Below are positions 29,870 to 40,187 of a stretch of 64,000 bases of DNA, piece after piece (the first letter of the stretch is position 1; each line of letters opens with the position of its first letter). The position numbers and the translations under genes are program-made. The notes under the pieces are model-generated. The model searched no databases. It was not told the origin of the DNA and saw only the letters and a program-made list of their open reading frames with translations. The stretch is taken from contig NZ_CAMTIA010000001.1 of the NCBI RefSeq assembly GCF_947072475.1, positions 1 through 64,000 of the forward strand, written 5' to 3'. This stretch comes from an uncultured Deefgea sp. GTDB lineage: Bacteria > Pseudomonadota > Gammaproteobacteria > Burkholderiales > Chitinibacteraceae.

Positions 29870-31306
29870 ATGTCACGCAGTACAAAAATTGTCGCAACCT
29901 TAGGCCCTTCGTCCAATGATGTCGCTATCTTGGAACAACTGATTGTGGCTGGAGTGAATATGGTCCGATTGAATTTCTCGCATGGCACCGCACAAGATCA
30001 TTTAGATCGCGCTGCCTTGGTGCGTGAAATTGCCAAAAAACTCAATCGTCCGATTGCCATTATGGTCGATTTGCAAGGCCCTAAAATTCGCGTCGGTAAG
30101 TTTGAAAAAAATAAAATTGAATTAAAAAATGGCGCCAAATTTATCCTTGATGCTGAATGCGAGCTGGGCAATCAAAACACCGTTGGCTTAGATTACAAAG
30201 AGCTGCCCAACGATGTAGCAAGCGGGGTGGTGTTGCTGCTCGATGATGGCAAGGTCAAACTGCAAGTGGATCATGTCGAGGGCGCGAAAGTATTCACCAC
30301 CGTGTTAGTCGGTGGCACGCTCTCAAACAATAAAGGCATTAATCGCCAAGGCGGCGGTTTAACAGCCCCGGCTTTAACCGCCAAAGACATGGACGACATC
30401 AAAGTAGCTGCCAAGTTGCGTGCCGATTATGTTGCGGTCTCGTTTCCAAAAAGTGGTGCCGATATGTATATGGCGCGCACCTTGCTCCGAGCTGCGGGCA
30501 GTAAGGCATTGCTGATTGCCAAAATTGAACGCACCGAAGCGATTGGTAATTTAGAAGATATTTTGACTGCGTCGGACGGCATTATGGTGGCGCGCGGTGA
30601 TTTGGCGGTTGAAGTGGGTGATGCAGCAGTACCGGCACTACAAAAGCGCATGATTAAAGCCGCACGCGCGATGAATAAGCTCACCATTACGGCAACGCAA
30701 ATGATGGAGTCGATGATTTCGAGCCCAGTGCCAACGCGCGCCGAAGTGTCTGATGTGGCCAATGCGGTGTTAGACGGCACCGATGCGGTGATGCTGTCGG
30801 CCGAAACGGCGTCGGGTAGTTATCCCGTGGAAACCGTTGAGTCGATGGCGCGGGTGTGTGTTGAGGCCGAAAAATCGCAAGATTATAAAGTCAGCAATGC
30901 GGCGCTTTTAGAGGGTGAGTATTCTCGCGTTGATCAAACCATTTCCATGGCGGCTTTGTTTGCGTCGAATCATTTGAATGTCAAAGTGATTGCCGCATTG
31001 ACGCAATCTGGCTCGTCGGCATTGTGGATGTCTCGCGTAATTAGTGGTGTGCCAATTTATGCCTTAACGCCAGAAGCCGAAACCTACAATCGCTTGTCAT
31101 TGTTCCGTGACGTAGAGCCGGTGATGCTGTCGCATGACAATACCGATCGTGAATCTTTATTGGTGCGTGCCGAAGTCGAAATGCTGCGCCGTGGCATTGT
31201 GCAAGTCGGCGATTTGATTGCCTTTACTTTTGGCGATGTGGTCGGTATGGGCGGCGGCACCAACTGCCTAAAAATCGTTAAAGCCGGCGAAATTAAGCAC
31301 CGCTAA
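29870..31306 (+). CDS. pyk: Pyruvate kinase
   Basis: TKIVATLGPSS, MVRLNFSHG, MVARGDLAVE, ITATQMMESM motifs. Confidence 0.97.
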   Translation: MSRSTKIVATLGPSSNDVAILEQLIVAGVNMVRLNFSHGTAQDHLDRAALVREIAKKLNRPIAIMVDLQGPKIRVGKFEKNKIELKNGAKFILDAECELGNQNTVGLDYKELPNDVASGVVLLLDDGKVKLQVDHVEGAKVFTTVLVGGTLSNNKGINRQGGGLTAPALTAKDMDDIKVAAKLRADYVAVSFPKSGADMYMARTLLRAAGSKALLIAKIERTEAIGNLEDILTASDGIMVARGDLAVEVGDAAVPALQKRMIKAARAMNKLTITATQMMESMISSPVPTRAEVSDVANAVLDGTDAVMLSAETASGSYPVETVESMARVCVEAEKSQDYKVSNAALLEGEYSRVDQTISMAALFASNHLNVKVIAALTQSGSSALWMSRVISGVPIYALTPEAETYNRLSLFRDVEPVMLSHDNTDRESLLVRAEVEMLRRGIVQVGDLIAFTFGDVVGMGGGTNCLKIVKAGEIKHR

Positions 31307-31334
31307 GGGCTGTAGCTTGAGATTGTGATGGTCT

Positions 31335-31362
31335 GAGGCGCACCGAGGTGCGCCTCTGTTTT
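31335..31362 (+). terminator. Terminator between convergent pyk and relA
   Basis: GAGGCGCACCGAGGTGCGCCTCTGTTTT. Confidence 0.75.
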
Positions 31363-31369
31363 ATCGCTT

Positions 31370-33574
31370 TTATTGTCTGGAAACGCGAATCACGCCCGGG
31401 ACATCCTTTAGGCGAACAAAGACTTTTTGCAGTTGCTCGTTATCGCGGATTTCAATCGTAAACCGCATTTGTGAACGGGCATCTTTGTTTTGCGTATGCA
31501 CCGCAGTCACATTGATTTTGTCTCTGACCATCACGTCGGATAAGTCGCGCAACATACTCGCTCGCTCTAGCGTTTCCACCAAAATATCCACTGAAAACAC
31601 ATGCCCCGCTGATTGCCCCCAATCGGCTTTAATCAGTCGCTCTGGCGCTTCAGTCGCTAGTCGTTTGAGTGCGCTGCAATCGGTCCGATGAATCGAAATT
31701 CCGCGTCCCTTGGTCACAAAGCCCATCACATGATCGGGCGGAACGGGTTTGCAGCAGCGCGCCAGCATCGTCATTAATTTATCGATGCCTTCGATTAAAA
31801 TGCCTTCGCCACTTTGATTAGCGCGGGCGGTTTTAACCATGAGCTCAGGTGTTTGGTCGGCGACTTCTTGTGGTGCCAGCGACTCGGCAAAGGCCATCGC
31901 TAATGCGCGCAAAGAGCATTCGCCTTGGCCTAGCGCGGCAAATACATCTTCGATTTGCTTATAGCCGAGTTTTTGGGCGATCAGCTCTTGGCTAATATTA
32001 TTCGCCCCAGCGCGAGACGCTTCTTTATCAAATAAAGTACGACCGGCCTCGATGGCAATATCCAGATGCTGCTGACGTATCCAGTGCCGAATTTTTTGGC
32101 TGGCGCGATGGCTTTTAACATAACCTTGATGCAGCCAATCTAAGCTTGGGCCACCTTCTTTGGCGGCTAAAATCTCAACGCGTTGGCCATTTTCCAGTGG
32201 CGTGCCCAGCGGCACAATCGCGCCATTGACTTTGGCACCACGGCAACGGTGGCCTAAATCGGTATGCAAATGATAAGCAAAATCGACCGCCGTACTGCCC
32301 TTGGGTAGCGAAATGACGCGCCCCGCTGGGGTAAGGACATAAATCGTATCGTCGAATAATTCGGCTTTAAACGCATCGGAAAAATCACTTTCATTGGCTA
32401 AATCTTCGCGCCAATCGAGCAATTGGCGTAACCAGGCAATTTTTTCTTCATAGCGTGAATCGCCTTTGCCACCTTCTTTGTAACGCCAGTGAGCCGCCAC
32501 GCCAAATTCAGCGTGTTCATGCATATCGAACGTGCGAATTTGCACCTCGACCGCTTTATCGGCCGGGCCAATCACCGCCGTATGTAAAGAGCGATAAAAA
32601 TTGCCTTTGGGCTGGGCGATATAGTCGTCAAACTCACCGGGAATCGGTTGCCAGAGGTTATGCACGATGCCGAGCACCGTATAACAATCTTTAACATCAT
32701 CCACCAGCACCCGAACGGCGCGAATATCATACAGCTCAGAAAAATCGAGCTTTTTCTGTTGCATCTTTTTCCAGATGCTGTAGATGTGTTTTGGCCGCCC
32801 CATTAGGTCAACATGTGTCACACCTGCGAGCGCCAATTCGCTACGTAGTTTACTGATCACATCGCCTATAAAATGCTCACGATCAACGCGGCGTTCATCA
32901 AGTAATTTGGCGATTTTTTTATAGGTATCGGTATGCAAATACCGGAAACCTAAATCCTCGAGCTCCCATTTGATTTGCCAAACACCTAAGCGATTGGCCA
33001 AGGGCGCGAATAAATCTAAGGTCTCACGGGCAATAATGCGGCGTTGTTCTTCGTTGACATTGGCTAAGCTATGCATGGTTTGCGTGCGCCAAGCGAGCTT
33101 AATCAGTACCGCACGAATGTCTTCCACCATCGCCAGCAGCATTTTGCGCTGCGCTTCGACCTGCTGCGCGTAGTCGGCGGCCTTGCCTTGCTGTGGCTGC
33201 GCCAATTGGCGTAATTGCCTGACCTTGATAATCCCTTCGACCAAGGCGGTAACGGTACTGCCAAAGCGTTTACTAATTTGCTCGGTGGCATTGCTGAGGG
33301 TATCGGGCGCACAAAACAGCAAGGCTGCGATCACTGCATTGGCATCCATGCGTAAATCGGCAACGATGGACGCGCTGGCAACCGCATGAATAAACAAAGA
33401 CGTTTGTGTATCCGGATTGACTGAGCCTTGGTACAGCTCCGCCGCCCAGTCTAATGCTTCACGTAAACGAATAATATCCTGCGGTGGATAACGCTCAGAA
33501 AGCGCAATTAACCAACGGTCAGGATCGGCAGCTTCGGCAATCGATTGGGCTAGAGGACGAGTAACGGCAACCAT
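31370..33574 (-). CDS. relA: (p)ppGpp synthetase RelA
   Basis: Synthetase, TGS and ACT domains; HD region degenerate (VIAALLFCAPD where a hydrolase would have an HD pair). Confidence 0.93.
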   Translation of the reverse strand: MVAVTRPLAQSIAEAADPDRWLIALSERYPPQDIIRLREALDWAAELYQGSVNPDTQTSLFIHAVASASIVADLRMDANAVIAALLFCAPDTLSNATEQISKRFGSTVTALVEGIIKVRQLRQLAQPQQGKAADYAQQVEAQRKMLLAMVEDIRAVLIKLAWRTQTMHSLANVNEEQRRIIARETLDLFAPLANRLGVWQIKWELEDLGFRYLHTDTYKKIAKLLDERRVDREHFIGDVISKLRSELALAGVTHVDLMGRPKHIYSIWKKMQQKKLDFSELYDIRAVRVLVDDVKDCYTVLGIVHNLWQPIPGEFDDYIAQPKGNFYRSLHTAVIGPADKAVEVQIRTFDMHEHAEFGVAAHWRYKEGGKGDSRYEEKIAWLRQLLDWREDLANESDFSDAFKAELFDDTIYVLTPAGRVISLPKGSTAVDFAYHLHTDLGHRCRGAKVNGAIVPLGTPLENGQRVEILAAKEGGPSLDWLHQGYVKSHRASQKIRHWIRQQHLDIAIEAGRTLFDKEASRAGANNISQELIAQKLGYKQIEDVFAALGQGECSLRALAMAFAESLAPQEVADQTPELMVKTARANQSGEGILIEGIDKLMTMLARCCKPVPPDHVMGFVTKGRGISIHRTDCSALKRLATEAPERLIKADWGQSAGHVFSVDILVETLERASMLRDLSDVMVRDKINVTAVHTQNKDARSQMRFTIEIRDNEQLQKVFVRLKDVPGVIRVSRQ

Positions 33575-33657
33575 AATTTTCTACAACGTAAACGAATCAT
33601 TGAATTTTGCGGCAATAATGCAGTCTGTCATAGCTAAATCATTGGAAAAATAACCGA

Positions 33658-34206
33658 ATGCCTCGAAAATACCTCCGCCGCTGGCTGCCCGACCATGCGG
33701 CGATGCTAGACAATCGCTTTTTACGGCGTTTTGCCCCTTGGTTTGAGCATCCCAATTTATTCCATCTCAATCGAAAATCCGTCGCTGGGGGCTTAGCCGT
33801 CGGCATGATTGGTGGCCTGATTCCGGGGCCATTGCAGGTGATTACTTCGGCGATTTTATGTTTGATTTTTCGCGTTAATTTACCGGTTGCCATTTTGGGG
33901 ACTTTCTATACCAACCCACTGACCATTGCGCCAATTTATTGGCTGGCGTATCGCTTGGGAGTTTGGGTGACCGGCAGTAGTGCTGCAGTGCAAATGGTGG
34001 TGATGCCCTCGTGGAGTGCATTGTCTTGGAGCGATTGGCTACCGGCAATGTGGACTTGGGTGCAAGCCTTAGGCGCGCCACTCTTGATCGGTTTACCGTT
34101 GTTGGCGGCGATTTTGGCGTTGTGTTGTTATGTCGGGGTGCATCTGTTGTGGCGTTTATGGATTTATTGGAGCTGGCATCAGCGACGTAAGCAGCGTTTG
34201 AAATAA
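33658..34206 (+). CDS. DUF2062 domain membrane protein
   Basis: SVAGGLAVGMIGGLIPGPLQV...TFYTNPLTIAPIYWLAYRLG pattern. Confidence 0.8.
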   Translation: MPRKYLRRWLPDHAAMLDNRFLRRFAPWFEHPNLFHLNRKSVAGGLAVGMIGGLIPGPLQVITSAILCLIFRVNLPVAILGTFYTNPLTIAPIYWLAYRLGVWVTGSSAAVQMVVMPSWSALSWSDWLPAMWTWVQALGAPLLIGLPLLAAILALCCYVGVHLLWRLWIYWSWHQRRKQRLK

Positions 34207-34236
34207 AGCGTTTGCACTGAGGTTGGGGTATATTCC

Positions 34237-34263
34237 TGTGGGCTTTATTGGGTAAAGCCCACA
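34237..34263. terminator. Hairpin between convergent DUF2062 and rsgA genes
   Basis: TGTGGGCTTTATTGGGTAAAGCCCACA. Confidence 0.55.
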
Positions 34264-34274
34264 GATGAATACCC

Positions 34275-35159
34275 TTAGTATTTACTGGCAGCGGCTGCGC
34301 TGAGTTCATCTTGCAAGCGCTGCAAAAAGTTTAAACGCTCTTGTGAGATCGTTCCTTCGGCAATCGCAGCGTGAATGGCGCAGCCTGGCTCTTGGCGGTG
34401 GCGACAATTGTGAAAGCGGCATTGTCCAAGATGGCGCGCCATGTCGGGCATTAAGCGCGGTAAATCTTCAACCCCAATATGCGCCAAACCAAAAGATTGC
34501 AAACCGGGTGAGTCGATTAGCTCAGAGGTGGCATTGAGTTTATACAACTGAGCATGCGTGGTGGTGTGTTTACCCGAATCGAGCGCGGTGGAGATTTCTT
34601 TTACGCGGGCATTGGCTTCGGGAATCAAGGCATTGGTAATGGTTGATTTTCCCATCCCCGATTGCCCAACCAAGACCGACACTTGGCCTTCTAGCCAAGG
34701 CGTGAGCGGGCTTAAATCTTGTTTGGCTGAAATTTCAACCACTGGGTAGCCTAAGCCCGTGTAATACGCCAAACGTTCTCTAGCGGCATCAGCGACTGGC
34801 AAATCACACTTATTCAAGCAAATCACTGGGCGTATGCCTTCAGCTTCGGCGGCGATGAGGGCGCGGCTAATCAGCTCATCAGAAAAGCTCGGCTCAGTCG
34901 CCACCACAATCACAATCTGCGTGACATTGGCGGCAATCATTTTGCTGCGCCAAGCATCCGAGCGATAGAGCAGGGTTTTACGCTGTAATGCTTTATTGAT
35001 GACGGCTTGCTCAAGATTGATCACGTCGATATCAACTTGATCGCCACAGGCATAATCGGTTTTTTTGCCTCGGGTTGAGGCGGAAAGACGGCGGCCATCG
35101 GCAAGTTCTACGATGTAAACCTTGCCATAGCTAGTCACAATGCGGGCTGTTTCGGTCAT
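34275..35159 (-). CDS. rsgA: Ribosome small-subunit-dependent GTPase RsgA
   Basis: Circularly permuted GTPase (LNKCDLP, GQSGMGKST, DSPGLQSF) and Zn motif CRFHNCRHRQEPGCAIH; start set at MTETARIV. Confidence 0.95.
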   Translation of the reverse strand: MTETARIVTSYGKVYIVELADGRRLSASTRGKKTDYACGDQVDIDVINLEQAVINKALQRKTLLYRSDAWRSKMIAANVTQIVIVVATEPSFSDELISRALIAAEAEGIRPVICLNKCDLPVADAARERLAYYTGLGYPVVEISAKQDLSPLTPWLEGQVSVLVGQSGMGKSTITNALIPEANARVKEISTALDSGKHTTTHAQLYKLNATSELIDSPGLQSFGLAHIGVEDLPRLMPDMARHLGQCRFHNCRHRQEPGCAIHAAIAEGTISQERLNFLQRLQDELSAAAASKY

Positions 35160-35476
35160 GAGGCCTTTGGAAGTGCATCTACGCACGCGGCGCAGATAAA
35201 GTCATTACGAGTTAAGCCGTTGGCTGAATGGGTATTCCATGTCAGTTTGCAACGGCTAAAACTCAGTTGGATATCAGGATGATGATTATGCTGGTGGGCA
35301 ATAAACGCCACTGCATTGGTAAACGCTATCGTTTCATAAAAACTGCGAAAGCGAAACGTTTTTTCTAGGCCGTCATTCACGACAAACCAATCGTCTAGCT
35401 CGGTACACAGCATTTCAACCGCCAGCGTATCGAGTTTGGGCGCAGCTTGATTACATGATTCGGTAATTAAAGACAT
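35156..35476 (-). CDS. Pterin-4a-carbinolamine dehydratase-like protein
   Basis: FRSFYETIAFTNAVAFIAHQHNHHPDIQLSFSRCKLTWNTHSANGLTRNDF; stop overlaps rsgA start. Confidence 0.9.
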   Translation of the reverse strand: MSLITESCNQAAPKLDTLAVEMLCTELDDWFVVNDGLEKTFRFRSFYETIAFTNAVAFIAHQHNHHPDIQLSFSRCKLTWNTHSANGLTRNDFICAACVDALPKAS

Positions 35477-35539
35477 CGCAGAGCTCCAGTGTGGGTTTTC
35501 TCTGTTGTAGTCCAAGCTGCTGAATAAGCCCAAACCAAA

Positions 35540-36805
35540 TTACACAGCAAGTCGTTGCAAGGCAGCAATGCGTAAACTGGCTGGCGGATGGCTGTCATAA
35601 AACAAGCTGTGCCAAGGATCTGGTGTCAGCGTTGCCGCATTGTCGCGGTAAAGCTTCACCAAGGCATTGATTAAATCAGCGCTGGAGCTTTGGCTGGCCG
35701 CAAAAGCATCAGCTTCATATTCATGGCGGCGCGACATCATCGAGCTCAGCGGCGAGAACAAAAAAGTAAACACCGGCAGCACCATAAAAAACAGCAATAA
35801 AGCCGCCGCTGTGGATGGCGTAGTCACGCCCAAACCTTGGTAAAACCACAACTGGGTTTTGAGCTGACCCAGTAGCCATAAAAAGCCCAGCATCAGCGCA
35901 AAAGTCCAGACGATGCGTTTCACAATATGGCGATGCTTAAAGTGGCCTAATTCATGCGCCAACACCGCTTCGATTTCTGACGGTGATAAATGCTTGAGTA
36001 GCGTATCAAAAAACACGATGCGTTTGGATTTACCCAAGCCAGTAAAGTAGGCGTTGCCATGCGATGAACGTTTGCTACCATCCATCACAAATAAGCCATT
36101 GGATTGAAAGCCGCAGCGCGTGAGTAGGGCAGTGATCCGTGCTTTTACTTCGCCGTCTTCCATGGGAATAAATTTATTAAATAGCGGCGCGATAAAAGTT
36201 GGAAACACCCACATCAACGTCAGCGAAAATCCCAGCCAGGTTAACCAAACCCATAGCCACCAATATTCGCCCATTGCCCCCATCAGCCACAATACCGCTG
36301 CAATTAATGGCAGGCCAATCACTGCGCCGATGAGCGTGGTTTTGGCCAGATCGGTGATAAACAGCTTGGCGCTCATTTGGTTAAAACCAAAGCGCGACTC
36401 AATCACAAAGGTCGAGACCAAAGAAAACGGCAGCGACAATAGGCTACTGACCACCGCCAAGCTGGCAATTAGCGCAATGCCGTGCCCTAAACTATCGGGG
36501 GTAAACCACTGTGCGGTGAGATGGGATAACCACGCAATACCGCCGCCTAGAGTAAACGCCGTCAAGATCATGGCATCAAAAATCGTCGTCATCATCCCAA
36601 AGCGCGTTTTGACCACGGTATACGCCGCCGCCCTTTGATGTGAAGCGAGGGTAATCTGTTCGGCAAATTCTGCTGGAACCGCGTTGCTATGTCGTTTTAC
36701 ATGGTTGATATGACGCAGTGCTAACCAAAGCTGTAATAAAACACTCGCCATCAGGGCAAACAGGAAAAGTAGTGAAAATTGTGTAGCGCTAAAAAGGTCT
36801 GTCAT
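35540..36805 (-). CDS. M48-family (Ste24-type) zinc metalloprotease
   Basis: AVLAHELGHFKHRH HExxH motif; MTDLFSATQF chosen as start. Confidence 0.93.
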   Translation of the reverse strand: MTDLFSATQFSLLFLFALMASVLLQLWLALRHINHVKRHSNAVPAEFAEQITLASHQRAAAYTVVKTRFGMMTTIFDAMILTAFTLGGGIAWLSHLTAQWFTPDSLGHGIALIASLAVVSSLLSLPFSLVSTFVIESRFGFNQMSAKLFITDLAKTTLIGAVIGLPLIAAVLWLMGAMGEYWWLWVWLTWLGFSLTLMWVFPTFIAPLFNKFIPMEDGEVKARITALLTRCGFQSNGLFVMDGSKRSSHGNAYFTGLGKSKRIVFFDTLLKHLSPSEIEAVLAHELGHFKHRHIVKRIVWTFALMLGFLWLLGQLKTQLWFYQGLGVTTPSTAAALLLFFMVLPVFTFLFSPLSSMMSRRHEYEADAFAASQSSSADLINALVKLYRDNAATLTPDPWHSLFYDSHPPASLRIAALQRLAV

Positions 36806-36842
36806 GAAGTAAAATGATGTTTTTTCTCGGGAATTGCTCAGT

Positions 36843-37409
36843 ATGCCACAAGACCAGAACCGACTCATCTGGGTCGACATGGAAATGACGGGTTTGGAGC
36901 CTGAAACCGACCGTGTCATCGAAATTGCCGTGGTCATTACCGACAATGATTTAAATATCGTCGCCGAAGGCCCCGTTTTTGTGATTCACCAAGACGACGC
37001 CTTGCTCGACTCAATGGATGAATGGTGTGTTAAAACCCACGGTAATTCGGGTTTGACCGCCAAAGTAAAAGCATCAACCACTACCGAGGCGCAGGCTGAG
37101 GCGCAATTGATTGAATTTATTTCGCAATACGTGCCTAAAGGCGCATCGCCATTGTGCGGTAATTCGGTGCATCAAGATCGGCGCTTTTTAGTGAACTACT
37201 TGCCGCAATTAGAAAGCTGGTTCCATTACCGCAATCTGGATGTATCTACGCTCAAAGAGCTCTGCAAACGTTGGCAACCAGCGATTGCCAAAGGCTTTAA
37301 AAAGCGCGGCGCGCATACCGCTTTGGCAGATATTGTTGAATCGATTGATGAGTTGAAATATTACCGCGAGCACTTTATTCAAGCGCCAGCGGTTGAAGAA
37401 GCGTCTTAA
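36843..37409 (+). CDS. orn: Oligoribonuclease
   Basis: [39 protein letters not shown]. Confidence 0.97.
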   Translation: MPQDQNRLIWVDMEMTGLEPETDRVIEIAVVITDNDLNIVAEGPVFVIHQDDALLDSMDEWCVKTHGNSGLTAKVKASTTTEAQAEAQLIEFISQYVPKGASPLCGNSVHQDRRFLVNYLPQLESWFHYRNLDVSTLKELCKRWQPAIAKGFKKRGAHTALADIVESIDELKYYREHFIQAPAVEEAS

Positions 37410-37578
37410 TTGGATTGCGTCGCCTTAAGCCCGATCTTGGGCTGCGGGGCGATTGAACGGGTGATTTGGGCAAAGCATCGCCCTGCATCCATGGTCAGTA
37501 CCCGCTGGCATTGACCATTGACCATGGGGCATTGGCTTATTTTTAATTGGCTTATTTTTATGACTGTATTGGGCCCGC

Positions 37579-38076
37579 ATGATGTTTAGTTCTGAAATTG
37601 AAGCCTTATCGACCGAACTCGGGCAACGGCTATTGGCGCGCGGTGAAACCGTTGCGACCGCCGAATCTTGCACTGGTGGCTTGATTGCCGCCGCGATTAC
37701 CGAAATCGCCGGATCGAGTGCCTGGTTTGAGCGCGGTTATATTACCTATGCCAATCAAGCCAAAGTCAGCCTGCTCGATGTACCGCCAGCATTTATTGAT
37801 GAGCTCGGTGCGGTGAGTGAGCCGGTGGTGGCGGCGATGGCGCAAGGTGCTGCCGATGGCGCGGCGGCGCGTTGGGCGGTGGCGGTCTCTGGGGTGGCTG
37901 GGCCAACCGGCGGCAGTGTCGACAAGCCGGTGGGTACGGTGTGGTTTGCATTTGCAACGCCAGAAGGGATTCATACCGAGAAGCAGGTATTTGCTGGAAA
38001 TCGTTCTGCAGTAAGATCTGCAGCGGTATACCATGCATTATTACGTTTAGTTGCCTTATTAAAACAAGCCACTTAA
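37579..38076 (+). CDS. pncC: CinA C-terminal family nicotinamide-nucleotide amidase
   Basis: TAESCTGGLIAAAITEIAGSSAWFERGYITYAN; SGVAGPTGGSVDKPVGTVW. Confidence 0.95.
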   Translation: MMFSSEIEALSTELGQRLLARGETVATAESCTGGLIAAAITEIAGSSAWFERGYITYANQAKVSLLDVPPAFIDELGAVSEPVVAAMAQGAADGAAARWAVAVSGVAGPTGGSVDKPVGTVWFAFATPEGIHTEKQVFAGNRSAVRSAAVYHALLRLVALLKQAT

Positions 38077-38112
38077 GCGAGCGCAGGATTCGCTTTTGCA
38101 GGAGAGCTGACA

Positions 38113-38679
38113 ATGACAACCATTGTGGTAGTAAAAAAAGACGGGCATTGCGCCATTGCCGCTGATAGTCAGTCGACCTTTGGCGACACGCGTTTAGCCG
38201 CGATGGACGATGCGCGCTGGAATAAGATTTTTCAATATGACGATAATTATTTCGCCATTTGCGGTAGCGCCGCACACGATTTGGTTTTGCAATCGGCATT
38301 AAAAAAAGTCAAAAAGCTTGATTTTTCTAATCGCGCCGCCATTTTTGAATCATTCCGCAAATTACATCGCAAGTTAAAAGACGATTTTTTTCTGAAAACC
38401 GACGAAGAAGACGACGACGCGTATGAATCGAGCCAGATGACGGTGTTGATTGTGAATCGACACGGTATTTTTGGCGTGTATAGCTTGCGCGAAGTGTATG
38501 AATTTGAGCGTTTTTGGGCCAGCGGCAGTGGCCGCGACTATGCGATTGGCGCGATGCACGCGGTGTATTCGCAACTGAGTGCCAGCGAAATCGCCAAAGT
38601 GGGTGTTGAAACTGGTTGTATGTTTGACGTGGCTTCCAGCTTGCCGATGACGCTGTACTCGGTCGAGATGAATGCGTAA
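38113..38679 (+). CDS. HslV/proteasome-beta-like Ntn hydrolase, probable BPH (betaproteobacterial proteasome homologue)
   Basis: MTTIVVVKKDGHCAIAADSQSTFGDT resembles HslV N-terminus; Asp17 of mature chain present; GSGRDYAIGAMHAVY matches the proteasomal GSG motif; no hslU adjacent. Confidence 0.8.
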   Translation: MTTIVVVKKDGHCAIAADSQSTFGDTRLAAMDDARWNKIFQYDDNYFAICGSAAHDLVLQSALKKVKKLDFSNRAAIFESFRKLHRKLKDDFFLKTDEEDDDAYESSQMTVLIVNRHGIFGVYSLREVYEFERFWASGSGRDYAIGAMHAVYSQLSASEIAKVGVETGCMFDVASSLPMTLYSVEMNA

Positions 38680-38895
38680 CACCCAGATATAAAACCTTGG
38701 TCATCCAGAAACTAGCGCAAGACGATTTGAAGACCTTGTTGTGGTGCGTTAGTACGGTCGTTACGGCGCATTCGCTTGAAATGGTGGGGGCTTTGGCTCC
38801 CACTTGTTGTTTAAAGCATCTTGCTTGGCAATCGCGTTGATCGCATGTGGTGTTGTTTGTTGGCCTTTACCTAATGACTAAATAAAGAGAATCGA

Positions 38896-39783
38896 ATGAA
38901 AGATATTTTAGAGCGTTTCCTATTTGATAAAGCCCCAGTACGCGGTGAGTTGGTTCAGCTTGATGCGACGTACAAAGAAGTTTTACTTCGTCACGACTAT
39001 CCGCTGGTGCTGCAACGCATTATTGGCGAATTGATGGCGGCCAGTGCTTTGCTGTCGGCGATGCTCAAATTTGACGGCACCTTGATTATGCAAATGCACG
39101 GTACCGGTGCGGTGCAATTGATCGTGATTGAATTCACGTCCGATCGCACCATGCGCGCTACCGCCCGCTGGGACGCCGAAAAGATCCAAACTTTTGGCCC
39201 CGGCACGTCATTGGCTGAATTACTCGGACGCGGTCGCTTTATGATTACGCTCGATCCAACCGTGGGCGAAGCGTATCAAGGCGTGGTCGGTATGGAACGC
39301 GGTCAATCTGTAGCGCAAATTATCGAGCACTATATGAGCGCGTCTGAGCAGCTAGAAACGCGGTTGTGGTTAGCGTGCAGCGATGCAAAAAGCGACAACA
39401 AAATGGCCGCTGGTTTGATGTTACAAAAAATGCCAGCTGAAGCCGACGAAACCCAATCGTATGCACATTTGGTGACGCTGGCAGAAACCGTCAAGCCCGA
39501 AGAGCTGCTGGAATTACCGGCGCGTGAAGTGCTGTATCGTTTATTTCACGAAGACAGCGTGCGCGTCTTTGACCCCACCACGCCCCGTTTTGCCTGCTCT
39601 TGCTCGCGTCACCGCGTTGCCGGCATGATTAAATTGATGGAACGCGATGAAGTCGATGAAGTCTTAGCCGAGCGCGGCAATGTGCATATCGTGTGTGATT
39701 TCTGCGGTAAAGAATACGAGTTTGACGCCGTGGATATTGGTGCGCTCTATGCCGATAGCCCAGCCACCGGCTCAGTGCAATAA
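38896..39783 (+). CDS. hslO: Redox-regulated chaperone Hsp33
   Basis: C-terminal CSCSRHR...CDFCGKEYEFD redox-switch CxC/CxxC motifs. Confidence 0.97.
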   Translation: MKDILERFLFDKAPVRGELVQLDATYKEVLLRHDYPLVLQRIIGELMAASALLSAMLKFDGTLIMQMHGTGAVQLIVIEFTSDRTMRATARWDAEKIQTFGPGTSLAELLGRGRFMITLDPTVGEAYQGVVGMERGQSVAQIIEHYMSASEQLETRLWLACSDAKSDNKMAAGLMLQKMPAEADETQSYAHLVTLAETVKPEELLELPAREVLYRLFHEDSVRVFDPTTPRFACSCSRHRVAGMIKLMERDEVDEVLAERGNVHIVCDFCGKEYEFDAVDIGALYADSPATGSVQ

Positions 39784-39994
39784 GGGTATTGCTCGGGTAC
39801 TTTTGTTGGCTAAGTACTTGAAGTGAATACTGCTGATATTTTCACTCTGTTTTAACTTGGTGTTTATGCTGTGCCGCGCTCGTTGGTCTGGGGCTTAATC
39901 ACCCGTCCAAGCGCACCGAGTGCGAAGCGAGACAAACAGTTTTATCGTTTGGCTTGCGACAATCGAGGGCACAGCGGAGCTGGGCGCGCTCGGG

Positions 39995-40060
39995 TCGCCT
40001 TTCTTTCCCCCTCTTTCTTTGGCGAGTCAAAGAAAGAGGGTCCCCGTCGCGGACTGCGAC
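39995..40060. repeat. Intergenic repeat-like element with 13-bp perfect hairpin
   Basis: CCCTCTTTCTTTG (40009-40021) - GCGAGT - CAAAGAAAGAGGG (40028-40040) in a GGGTCGCCTTTCTTT... context. Confidence 0.6.
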
Positions 40061-40187
40061 TGTAAATAAACGTGCCGAAGGCACTTAAAACCATCAATCC
40101 CTTATCCATGTAGCACCTTGCGGTACTGCTGTAGTGGCTAGGCGACGCAGCGGGTAAGTCAATGTGTCTATCATCGTATCAATGAAT

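Noticed and set aside
37510-37560. Short direct repeat ATTGGCTTATTTTTA x2 upstream of pncC
   Set aside because: Two copies only, probably a small local duplication; not a CRISPR or iteron array.
38690-38840. Open frame after the BPH gene reading PRYKTLVIQKLAQDDLKTLLWCVSTVVTAHSLEMVGALAPTCCLKHLAWQSR*
   Set aside because: Protein-like composition but no usable start, no RBS and no family recognised; a gene remnant is possible but not supportable without a search.
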